NCBI GenBank assembly: GCA_047632755.1
Contig: JBLIDT010000010.1
Location: 37,870-101,869, forward strand
DNA from: JAKVAV01 sp047632755
GTDB lineage: Bacteria > Bacteroidota > Bacteroidia > Flavobacteriales_D > Cryomorphaceae
Direction of reading: 5' to 3'
DNA: 64,000 nucleotides
The notes under the pieces are model-generated. The model was not told where the DNA came from. It did no database searches and saw only the letters and a program-made list of their open reading frames with translations. Position numbers and translations under genes: made by a program. Shown one piece after another: positions 51,811 through 60,093 of this stretch (position 1 is its first letter; each line of letters begins with the position of its first letter).

Positions 51811-51850
51811 GCACCGATTCGTCCAGGGCATCATGAGTTTCACACGCGCA

Positions 51851-53200
51851 CTACCAGCCCGACTTGTCTTTCCTCTTCGTCTTAAAGGCGTCTGATGGCT
51901 CCGGAACATAGTGTCCTTTTCCACCTGCTCGAACATCGTTAAAAGTATCTGGAATTCTATTGGTTTTAGTCAAATCATCCCAAGTCTCATGTTGTGTTCC
52001 GTCATCTTTTTGCACCATGGTAATGCAATCTTCAACAGGACAAACCAAAGAGCAGAGGTTGCACCCCACACAGTTTTCTTCGATGATATTTGGAACACGA
52101 GAGCCATCAGTAGGTAATCCTATAGCCTGATGGGCTCCATCATCACAAGAAATGTAGCACAAATTACAACCGATACATTTGTCGGCATTGATTTTGGCTT
52201 TCACATCGTGCTTCAGATTCAGGTGTTTCCATTCGGTCACATTGGGCAGTGCTTTGCCAGCAAAATCATAAATGGTTTGATAGCCCTTATCGTCCATGAA
52301 TTGACGTAGACCAGCTTCCATTTCTCGAACGATCCCGAATCCGTAATGCATCACAGCTGTGCATACCTGAACCGAAGTGGCACCTAAAAGAATAAACTCA
52401 ACCACATCACGCCAATTTTCAATTCCACCAATTCCGCTCAGAGGTGTTCGCTTAATTTGTTGATGCTGGGCCAATTCTTTCAGCATATGCAATGCAATTG
52501 GTTTTACAGCAGGGCCGCAATAACCTCCATTCGTTCCCTTGCCATCAACTACTGGATATGGAGCGTAGGTATCCAAATCGATGCCCACAATGCTCTTAAT
52601 CGTATTGATTAATGAGATGGCATCGGTCTTGCCCTCAACAGCAGCCAATCCTGGATCGGTAATATGTGAGATGTTTGGAGACAGTTTTGTAATCACTGGA
52701 ATTTTGGCCGCGTCCATCACCCACTCTACAATTGTTTTAAGCACAACCGGATCTTGACCTACTGCCGAACCCATTCCACGTTCGCACATGCCATGTGGAC
52801 AACCAAAATTCAATTCAATTCCTGTCGCACCTGCATCTTCCACTTGCTTGATAATGTCGATCCATTCTTCACGGGTGTCAACCATCAATGATGCAATGAC
52901 AGCATGATCTGGAAAGCGCTCGGTTACTTCGCGTATCTCGCGCAAATTGTCCTCCAGAGGTCGATCGGTGATGAGCTCAATATTGCTAAACCCAGCCATA
53001 CGCGTGTCTCCATAATTAGTCGAACCGTAGCGGCTAGAAACATTGATGGTGGGCATACCCATAGTTTTCCAAACGGCGCCTCCCCATCCTGCATCAAATG
53101 CTTTCATGATTTGGTATCCCGAATTGGTAGGTGGTGCCGAAGCAAGCCAAAATGGATTTGGTGCTTTTATTCCTGCGAAATCAACTGATAAATCTGCCAT
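51851..53200 (-). CDS. preA: NAD-dependent dihydropyrimidine dehydrogenase, subunit PreA
   Basis: 449 residues. An FMN-binding TIM barrel like dihydroorotate dehydrogenase (SVDFAGIKAPNPFWLASAP, ELNFGCPHGMCERGMG, VITKLSPN, SGIGGIENW) with the catalytic Cys in the CPHGM loop region. A C-terminal double 4Fe-4S ferredoxin follows (CIGCNLCYISC and CVGCNLCSLVCP). It reduces uracil or thymine with electrons from PreT, opening the reductive pyrimidine pathway. Last gene of the pathway operon, 11 bp after preT. Confidence 0.95.
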   Translation of the reverse strand: MADLSVDFAGIKAPNPFWLASAPPTNSGYQIMKAFDAGWGGAVWKTMGMPTINVSSRYGSTNYGDTRMAGFSNIELITDRPLEDNLREIREVTERFPDHAVIASLMVDTREEWIDIIKQVEDAGATGIELNFGCPHGMCERGMGSAVGQDPVVLKTIVEWVMDAAKIPVITKLSPNISHITDPGLAAVEGKTDAISLINTIKSIVGIDLDTYAPYPVVDGKGTNGGYCGPAVKPIALHMLKELAQHQQIKRTPLSGIGGIENWRDVVEFILLGATSVQVCTAVMHYGFGIVREMEAGLRQFMDDKGYQTIYDFAGKALPNVTEWKHLNLKHDVKAKINADKCIGCNLCYISCDDGAHQAIGLPTDGSRVPNIIEENCVGCNLCSLVCPVEDCITMVQKDDGTQHETWDDLTKTNRIPDTFNDVRAGGKGHYVPEPSDAFKTKRKDKSGW

Positions 53201-53211
53201 CTTAGTTTTTT

Positions 53212-54513
53212 CTATTTCTTATTTGTCAAATACGCGAGGATTCCATTTGCCGCCAGCTTGCCGTCGTATGCAGCATTGACCACTTCTGCTCCGCCGTTAA
53301 TGGCATCGCCACCGGCAAAGTATTTAGGGTTTGAAGACTGATTGGAATCTGAGTTTACTTTTACTCGTTGGTTCTCGTCTAGATCCAAATCGGCAATCAA
53401 TTCGAAAAGACCACCGCTTTTGGCTTGACCTGTTGCCTTGATTACTTGATCACAATCCACAACAAATTCTTCTCCTGAAGCAGAGGCGAACTTCACGCCA
53501 CTTACACTCCCATTGCCCAATATCTCAATTGGATTAGCCTCAAAAATACCTTTTACTCCAGCGCTCAAGGCCAAATCGTATTCAAATTTGTACGCACCCA
53601 TTTTCTCTTTGGTTCCGCGATAAGCAAGGGTAACTTCTGAAGCACCCATTCGGGCAGATTCCGAAGCAGCATCCATGGCGGTATTTCCCCCTCCCAAAAC
53701 GACCACCTTGTTTCCAAGGGGTGTTTTCTCATGGTTCAATCTCAATTTTTCTATGAATTCAACGGCGCCAACCACGCCGCTCAAATCCTCTCCAGGGATA
53801 TTGCGGAAAGCTGTTGCGCCGAGTCCGACACCAATGAAAACCGCATCGAAATTTGCTTCTAGTTCTGCAATTTGGGCTTTAGTTTCAATTGGACTATTGT
53901 AATGAATCTTATAATTCAACTGATTCTGAAGGTAATCCATTTCGGCCTGCACCTCTTCATTGGTAATCTTGTAAGGTGCGACGCCATTGATTAAAAGACC
54001 AGACTGGTTGTCTTTCGCTTCGAATACCTCAACGGCAACACCCAATGTGCGCAATTCGGCAGCACAAGAAACACCACCAGGACCAGCACCTATTATGGCC
54101 ACTTTAAAACCCGTGTCCGCGCCTTCACTGAACAGCTTCTTTCCTGCAGAAATCACTTTGTCGGTGGCATAATTTTGAAGGCGACCTATTTGAACGGGTA
54201 AAACATCCTGATGATTGTAAACGCAGGCCCCTTCGCAGAGCACACCAGTAGGGCAAACTGTTCCGCAAGCATTCCCCATCCAGTTGGAATCGTAAATGGT
54301 CTTAGCTGCTCCGTCTACATTCCCTGTGTGAATCTGCTTAATAAACAGCGGAATATCAATCCCTGTCGGGCAAGCATCCATGCAAGGAGCATCGTAACAA
54401 AACAAACAACGGGCACTTTCAAAGTGCGCCTCGGTCTGGTTCATCAATGGTTTTTTCTGCTTGAAGTTCTTAGCGAACTCGGCAGGGCTGCTCGGTTTTT
54501 TATATTCTGACAT
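53212..54513 (-). CDS. preT: NAD-dependent dihydropyrimidine dehydrogenase, subunit PreT
   Basis: 433 residues of the GltB-small-subunit type. An N-terminal cysteine-rich cluster domain (CLFCYDAPCMDACPTGIDIP, GNACGTVCP, CEGAC) is followed by FAD (IGAGPGGVSCAAELR) and NAD(P)H (VLGGGNTAMDAA) sites and the closing FAGGDAINGGAEVV. It takes electrons from NADH and passes them to PreA. The 79-bp gap upstream shows no gene. Confidence 0.93.
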   Translation of the reverse strand: MSEYKKPSSPAEFAKNFKQKKPLMNQTEAHFESARCLFCYDAPCMDACPTGIDIPLFIKQIHTGNVDGAAKTIYDSNWMGNACGTVCPTGVLCEGACVYNHQDVLPVQIGRLQNYATDKVISAGKKLFSEGADTGFKVAIIGAGPGGVSCAAELRTLGVAVEVFEAKDNQSGLLINGVAPYKITNEEVQAEMDYLQNQLNYKIHYNSPIETKAQIAELEANFDAVFIGVGLGATAFRNIPGEDLSGVVGAVEFIEKLRLNHEKTPLGNKVVVLGGGNTAMDAASESARMGASEVTLAYRGTKEKMGAYKFEYDLALSAGVKGIFEANPIEILGNGSVSGVKFASASGEEFVVDCDQVIKATGQAKSGGLFELIADLDLDENQRVKVNSDSNQSSNPKYFAGGDAINGGAEVVNAAYDGKLAANGILAYLTNKK

Positions 54514-54592
54514 CCTGATTTTCTGATTTGTTCATCACTCAATTCTCATGGGAAATCCATGCGCTTCAAATGCTCATCACCATTTTGGCGAC

Positions 54593-55459
54593 TTACAGTT
54601 TGGTCAAACCGCCATACGTTTCTGGACGACGATCTCTGTAAAATTGCCATGTAGATCTAACCTCTTCAATTAGATCTAGATCAAATTCGGCGACGAGTAA
54701 CTCATCTTTGTCGCGAGAAGCTTGGGCAAAGATTTGACCACGCGGATCAACGAAATAAGACTGTCCGTAAAATTCACCGAGGTTCCAGGGTTTCTCCATG
54801 CCCACACGGTTGATGCAGCCCATGAAATAGCCATTAGCGACAGCGTGTGCGGGTTGTTCTAATTTCCATAGATACTCGCTCAAACCAGCTACGGTAGCCG
54901 ACGGATTGTAAACAATTTCGGCTCCATTCAATCCTAAGGCCCTCGCCCCATCGGGAAAGTGTCGATCATAACAGATGTAAACACCCACTTTAGCATATCG
55001 CGTTTGGAAAACAGGGTAACCAAGATTTCCAGGCTTGAAGAAGAATTTCTCCCAAAAGCCATTTGTATGTGGAATGTGGTTCTTGCGATATTTCCCTAGG
55101 TATTCTCCATCGGCATCGATCACTGCAGCGGTATTGTACAATACGCCTGCTTGCTCCTTTTCGTAGAGCGGCGCAATGATTACCATCTGGTATTTCTTTG
55201 CAATTTCTTGAAGACGCGTTGTGGTCGGGCCAGGAATAGCTTCTGCTGATTCGTACCATTTGCTATCCTGTCCAGGACAGAAATAAGGCGTTGTAAAGAT
55301 CTCTTGCAGACAAAGAATTTGCACTCCAGATTTGCCCGCTTCTTCGATAAAAGGCAGGTGCTTTTGGTACATGGCTTCACAAATCTCGGGGATGGTTCCC
55401 TCGCCTTCAGTCATGGATAGACTCATTTGAATGAGTCCTGATTTTACTTTTCTAGCCAT
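54593..55459 (-). CDS. Beta-ureidopropionase / N-carbamoyl amidohydrolase (nitrilase superfamily)
   Basis: 288 residues with the full nitrilase catalytic triad: Glu in LCLQEIF, Lys in KYRKNHIPH, and Cys in VYICYDRHFPD. In sequence it resembles N-carbamoylputrescine amidase. Placed between dihydropyrimidinase and PreT, it should hydrolyse N-carbamoyl-beta-alanine to beta-alanine, CO2 and ammonia, the third step of reductive pyrimidine degradation (context-based). Length normal. Confidence 0.9.
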   Translation of the reverse strand: MARKVKSGLIQMSLSMTEGEGTIPEICEAMYQKHLPFIEEAGKSGVQILCLQEIFTTPYFCPGQDSKWYESAEAIPGPTTTRLQEIAKKYQMVIIAPLYEKEQAGVLYNTAAVIDADGEYLGKYRKNHIPHTNGFWEKFFFKPGNLGYPVFQTRYAKVGVYICYDRHFPDGARALGLNGAEIVYNPSATVAGLSEYLWKLEQPAHAVANGYFMGCINRVGMEKPWNLGEFYGQSYFVDPRGQIFAQASRDKDELLVAEFDLDLIEEVRSTWQFYRDRRPETYGGLTKL

Positions 55460-55580
55460 AATCTTGCTTTTAGTCGTTTATATTTTGCCTGAACATTTAC
55501 AGGCTATTAAGGTCTCTATTTAGTTTTTCATATTCTCAATTGGCTCAACTAGTGTGTTCATTAGCAAAGCGCACGTAGTT

Positions 55581-55664
55581 TTAAAGATCAAGGAGTTGAC
55601 CCTTGTCAATGACTGTTTTTAAAACAAGTGCAACGCCGATAATGGACACAATAAACAACCACAT
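55581..55664 (-). CDS. Candidate 27-residue membrane micropeptide, coupled to dihydropyrimidinase
   Basis: ATG at 55664-55662 shares its A with the preceding TAA (TAATG), then encodes MWLFIVSIIGVALVLKTV, a polar IDKGQ and LLDL before TAA at 55581. It would be a single TM helix with a short charged tail. Against it: most of it (55588-55647) belongs to a dispersed repeat also present at 38506-38590, where the frame is not opened. It may be a repeat fragment that gives a chance ORF. Confidence 0.35.
   Translation of the reverse strand: MWLFIVSIIGVALVLKTVIDKGQLLDL
55588..55647. repeat. Dispersed repeat, copy B
   Basis: TCAAGGAGTTGA, TTGTCAATG, GACTGTTTTTAAAACAAG, TGCAACGC and ATAATGGAC, the same ordered blocks as 38506-38590. 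Both copies sit in gaps between consecutive minus-strand genes. Confidence 0.65.
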
Positions 55665-57043
55665 TAAATTACTTTCGAGGTCTTTCCTCTTGGTATAAAT
55701 TTCCCTTCTCCTGGTTTGATGAGGCAGGTTTCATCCTCAATTGCAACCCTCCCTCGGAGCAAGACCGTCTCCACCTTGCCCGTTACTTCCAATCCTTCAT
55801 AAGCAGAATAGTCGCAACGCATGTGGTGGGTATCCACCGAAATGGTATGCCTCTTTTCTGGATCAAAAATTACAATGTCCGCATCGGCACCAATGGCGAT
55901 GTCTCCTTTGCGGGGATACATGCCGAATATTTTGGCTGCATTGGTAGAACAGAGCTCTACGAATTTGGGTAAGCTTATTCTTCCTTTTCGCACACCTTCA
56001 GAATACATAAACTCCATACGGTGTTCGATTGCAGGATGACCATTCGGGATTTTGGCGAAATTGTCTTTCCCCATGGCTTTTTGCTCAAGCATAAACGGAC
56101 AATGGTCTGTCCCAACCACTTGAATCAAACCTTGATTGATTCCTGACCACAAAGCTTCTTGGTCTTTCTTCTCACGCAGCGGCGGGCTCATCACCCATTT
56201 TGCTCCATCCTCTCTTTCATAAAGCGAAGCATCGATCATCAAATACTGAGAACAGGTTTCTACAAATATTTTTTGGTTGCGCGTTGTGGCACGTCTTACC
56301 GCATTCAAAGCGCCTTCGCAAGTCATGTGCACGATATATCCGGGACAGCCTGTGTATTCAAGCATGTCGGCAAAACGCGCGGAAGCTTCTGCTTCTGTTA
56401 CTTCGGGTTGCGACAAGTAATGGTACAAAGGGGCCGTGTTTCCAGCGGCTACATTCTTCTCGACTAAGGCATCTATTATATCGCCATTGGTAGCATGGAC
56501 AGTAACTAATCCGCCGTGCTTCTTGACCACTTTCATTAGTGCGACCATCTGTCCGTCGTCAATCATCAATGCGCCTTTGTAGGCCATGAATGTTTTGAAA
56601 GAAGTAATACCTTCTTCCTCTATCATCTGCACGACCTCTTTGGCTACATCATCGTTAAAATCGGTGACTGCCATGTGGTAAGAAAAATCGCCCACAGCTT
56701 TGTGTATGGATTTGTCTTGCCACGTTTTCAAGGCATTGTGCAAGGTGTCTCCCTGCGTTTGCAGGATAAACTCGATAACTGATGTGGTTCCACCGAAAAG
56801 CGCTGCGCGCGTTCCCGTTTCGTAATCGTCGCTAGAATAAGTTCCCATAAAGGGCATCTCCAAATGCACATGTGGATCAATTCCACCTGGAATAACCAGC
56901 TTACCAGTCGCATCAATCTCTCTGTCTGCAGAGACATTTAGGCTTTTACCAATGGTAACTATTTTCTCCTCTTCACAATATACATCCGCAAAAAAATCCG
57001 CAGATGCAGTGACCACTTTTCCATTTTTAATTAGAACTGACAT
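55664..57043 (-). CDS. hydA: Dihydropyrimidinase
   Basis: 459 residues of the cyclic amidohydrolase family: metal ligands in GGIDPHVHLEMPF, the carboxylated Lys in SFKTFMAYKG, His in TVHATNG and HMTC, and Asp in VGTDHCPF. It hydrolyses dihydrouracil or dihydrothymine to the N-carbamoyl-beta-amino acid. Its start overlaps the permease stop by 17 bp. Annotation as D-hydantoinase would be possible by sequence alone; the operon context decides for the pyrimidine pathway. Confidence 0.94.
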   Translation of the reverse strand: MSVLIKNGKVVTASADFFADVYCEEEKIVTIGKSLNVSADREIDATGKLVIPGGIDPHVHLEMPFMGTYSSDDYETGTRAALFGGTTSVIEFILQTQGDTLHNALKTWQDKSIHKAVGDFSYHMAVTDFNDDVAKEVVQMIEEEGITSFKTFMAYKGALMIDDGQMVALMKVVKKHGGLVTVHATNGDIIDALVEKNVAAGNTAPLYHYLSQPEVTEAEASARFADMLEYTGCPGYIVHMTCEGALNAVRRATTRNQKIFVETCSQYLMIDASLYEREDGAKWVMSPPLREKKDQEALWSGINQGLIQVVGTDHCPFMLEQKAMGKDNFAKIPNGHPAIEHRMEFMYSEGVRKGRISLPKFVELCSTNAAKIFGMYPRKGDIAIGADADIVIFDPEKRHTISVDTHHMRCDYSAYEGLEVTGKVETVLLRGRVAIEDETCLIKPGEGKFIPRGKTSKVI

Positions 57044-58706
57044 AGTTTCTTTTCATTAAAAAATAATACACTCCAAAAGCGACAATAAATCCAGCAAACC
57101 AAGACACATCATAGAGATGTTTCATAGTTGGAATCCATTTCCCGCCAATGGCAACAAAAGCGCCAATGACCAATGCCGCAATGGCTTTGTAATTTACTCC
57201 TGAACCACCGAAAGCATAGATTCCATTTTCCTTGAATAAGTCTGGCAACGAAATATTCTTTTTCCGAATGAGGAAATAATCGCAAACCAACACCGCTAAT
57301 ACTGGCCCCAATACAGCCGAAACATCAATGAGCAATCCTTGGATTTCATTCAATAAAAGCCAAGGACAAATAATAATTCCAATGATTCCAGTAATCACTC
57401 CTCCCATTCGAAAGCTCACATGCTTGGGAAAGAGATTTGAAAAGGCATTGGCTGGCGCAATTACGTTGGCGGCAATATTGGTACTTAGGGTAGCGATTAT
57501 CATGAAGACTTGCGCGGTGACCACCACCCAAGCAGAATCAAATTTGGCAATCAGCGATATGGGATCCCATGGCGCATCAGCTGCAATGAGGATGCTATCA
57601 AAATTGATCACAGCCGCGCAGGTCACAAAAATCCCAACAAAAGAATAGAGCATCATGGTGCCTGGCAGTCCGATAAATTGTCCTTTCACTTGTGCAGATT
57701 GTGAGGCTGCATATCGCGTGATGTCCGCAATACTCAAGGACATGGTAGCCCAAAAGCCGACCATGGCCGTAAGCCAAATAAGGTATTTCCATATTTTGCT
57801 CGAAAAGCCTTCATCTGCCACCCGTTCCACGGCGGCTACCTTAGAAGATGTTTGGCTGTCATTTTTCAATTGAACTTGAATGGCATCATCTCCTGAAATC
57901 TGAATAGGCACTTCAGTTATAGGCTCCCAGCCTTGTTCGACATCTACAATTGTGAGCTGGTATTCGGTAGCTTTCACCAGGCCCGTTTTGTCTTTGATTG
58001 GATGGATCTCAAGGTAGCTCTGTCCCGATTCTTCGTAGTACTCAGCAGTTGGTTTTTCTAACTGTGCGCTTTGATCTAAGACCAGTCCAAAACTTCCTGC
58101 ATTGACCCAGCCCCAGCCAATTAGAACAAGCCCCATAGCCACCAAAATAGGTGCTGCATATTCCTCAAGCCACCTTATGCTTTCTGTTCCTTTCCAAATG
58201 AAGAACATATTGAGCAACCAAAATATTCCAAATGACACGAACTGGCCGAATGAGAATCCAGTAGCGGCATCGCCACCAGAAACCACAATAAAAATTGAGT
58301 AAATGGCCAAGCCACCGAGCCATGTATTTACACCGAACCAACCGCATGCTACGATGCCGCGAATGATGGAAGCAACATGGATTCCTTTCGTACCAAAGGA
58401 TGAACGTCCAATAACGGGAAAGGGCACGCCGTATTTCACTCCTGCATGTCCATTCAAGACCATGGGAATGGTAATAATTAAGTTGGCTAGCCCAATAATA
58501 ACAAGCGCTTCTAACCAAGATAGACCTGTCTTGATCATATATGAGGCCAGCAAATAAGTAGGAATACAAACAGCCATTCCAATCCAAAGCGCTGCCAAAT
58601 TCCACATCGTCCATGTGCGTTTGGATTTTGGCACAGGAGCTAGATCCTCGCTGTAAAGTGGCGATTGAGATACATCCTCGTTGAGTTCTACGATTTCTTT
58701 ATTCAT
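57027..58706 (-). CDS. NCS1-family nucleobase permease with an unusual soluble insertion
   Basis: 559 residues with twelve TM segments of NCS1 type (WNLAALWIGMAVCIPTYLLAS, GRSSFG, ACGWFGVNTWLGG, FWATMSLSIADITRYA). It most likely imports uracil, allantoin or hydantoin; the operon favours uracil/thymine. Most family members have about 480-500 residues. Here a hydrophilic block of ~85 residues (about 218-305, with SAQLEKPTAEYYEESGQSY, then GWEPITEVPIQISGDDAIQV) interrupts the helices before the WLTAMVGFWATMS segment, and reads like a small beta domain. The reading frame is intact on both sides. Confidence 0.9.
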   Translation of the reverse strand: MNKEIVELNEDVSQSPLYSEDLAPVPKSKRTWTMWNLAALWIGMAVCIPTYLLASYMIKTGLSWLEALVIIGLANLIITIPMVLNGHAGVKYGVPFPVIGRSSFGTKGIHVASIIRGIVACGWFGVNTWLGGLAIYSIFIVVSGGDAATGFSFGQFVSFGIFWLLNMFFIWKGTESIRWLEEYAAPILVAMGLVLIGWGWVNAGSFGLVLDQSAQLEKPTAEYYEESGQSYLEIHPIKDKTGLVKATEYQLTIVDVEQGWEPITEVPIQISGDDAIQVQLKNDSQTSSKVAAVERVADEGFSSKIWKYLIWLTAMVGFWATMSLSIADITRYAASQSAQVKGQFIGLPGTMMLYSFVGIFVTCAAVINFDSILIAADAPWDPISLIAKFDSAWVVVTAQVFMIIATLSTNIAANVIAPANAFSNLFPKHVSFRMGGVITGIIGIIICPWLLLNEIQGLLIDVSAVLGPVLAVLVCDYFLIRKKNISLPDLFKENGIYAFGGSGVNYKAIAALVIGAFVAIGGKWIPTMKHLYDVSWFAGFIVAFGVYYFLMKRNYVSSN

Positions 58707-58711
58707 AAAAA

Positions 58712-60043
58712 TTAATCGTGGTAGTATTCGTCCGCAATGTCAATGACTTGAGAAATAATTTTTAATCCTCTATCAATTTCCTCCTTGGTAATGCATAGCG
58801 GTGGTGCAATAAAAATCCAATTCCATCTCACGAAAGTGAACATACCTAGCTCGCGTACTTTGGCAGCCATTCTATTGGTAGGTTCCATTTCACTTGGAGC
58901 AGCATTCCAAGGTGTCACAGGCTCTTTTGTCTTTCGGTTTTTAACGAGTTCAATACATCCAAGCAATCCCGTATTTCTAAAATCGCCAATCGATGGATGT
59001 TTGTCTTTTAATTTCTCTACTTCTGCTTCTATGTACAGCCCCATCTCGGCCGCATTGGCGACCATGTTTTCATCTTTGATAATCTTCAAGTTCTCAATAG
59101 CCGCAGCGCAGGCTGTAGCATGGGCGGAGCAGGTAAGCCCTAAAACCATGGGAACATCATTGAAGTGATTTGCAATTTTATCGGTAACGATCATCGCTCC
59201 AAGTGGTAAATAACCCGAAGTAAGTCCTTTGGCCAGACACATAATGTCAGGCGTTACGCCATGGTGGTCTATTCCAAACATTTTTCCAGTACGACCAAAA
59301 CCGCTCATTACTTCATCATCAATCATCAAAATGCCATATTTATCGCATAAAGCGCGAATGGCTTTGAGGTACATCGGTGGATACTTTATACAACCTGAAG
59401 AACCTGATTCCCCTTCCATCAAAATGGCAGCAACGCTGTTTGGATTTTCAAATTGAATGACCCTTTCGAGGTGAGCCAAGGCGCGTTCGCCACATTCTTC
59501 TATTGAGGATGAACTCCAAGGACAACGGTAGAAATATGGATTCTCGACATGAACCATATTGGGAACTCCCTGACTGTCCACAGGAAATTTACGCGGGTCT
59601 CCGCCTACCGATATGGCACCATAAGATGCTCCATGGTAAGCTCTATAATGTCCAATAATCTTGGGTCTTCCCGTATAGATTCGCGCCAGCTTAATTGCAT
59701 TTTCAATGGCCTCTGCCCCACTGATAGTGAATAAAGATTTAGTCAGATTTCCAGGTGTGATTTCAGCAAGCATCTTTCCGAGTTCTCCTCGGACATCGGT
59801 TGCCATTCCTGGATACACATAGCTCATCTTCTTCATCTGATTGGCTACTGCATTTGTAATACGCTGGTTGCCATGGCCAATATTGACATTCATCAATTGA
59901 GATGAAAAATCAAGAATCTGATTTCCATCTGTATCGTACACGTAGACTCCTTCTGCACGTTCGGCGTGAATTGGATTTAATCCGGCTTGCTTTGACCAAG
60001 AAAAGAGGGTGTAATCTAGATTGTCCTGAATCACTTTATCCAT
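58712..60043 (-). CDS. Class III aminotransferase, probable beta-alanine:2-oxo acid transaminase
   Basis: 443 residues. A fold type I PLP enzyme with ISGAEAIENAIKLAR, YHGASYGA, the cofactor Asp in LMIDDEVMSGFGRTG and the PLP Lys in LAKGLTSGYLPLGA. In this operon it should convert beta-alanine (or beta-aminoisobutyrate) to malonate (methylmalonate) semialdehyde. It is 5 bp from the permease gene downstream and 50 bp from the dehydrogenase upstream. Confidence 0.88.
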   Translation of the reverse strand: MDKVIQDNLDYTLFSWSKQAGLNPIHAERAEGVYVYDTDGNQILDFSSQLMNVNIGHGNQRITNAVANQMKKMSYVYPGMATDVRGELGKMLAEITPGNLTKSLFTISGAEAIENAIKLARIYTGRPKIIGHYRAYHGASYGAISVGGDPRKFPVDSQGVPNMVHVENPYFYRCPWSSSSIEECGERALAHLERVIQFENPNSVAAILMEGESGSSGCIKYPPMYLKAIRALCDKYGILMIDDEVMSGFGRTGKMFGIDHHGVTPDIMCLAKGLTSGYLPLGAMIVTDKIANHFNDVPMVLGLTCSAHATACAAAIENLKIIKDENMVANAAEMGLYIEAEVEKLKDKHPSIGDFRNTGLLGCIELVKNRKTKEPVTPWNAAPSEMEPTNRMAAKVRELGMFTFVRWNWIFIAPPLCITKEEIDRGLKIISQVIDIADEYYHD

Positions 60044-60093
60044 TAGTAAAATACTGGTTTAACGTTTTAAAATTGGGTTGAGGGATCGAGTTA

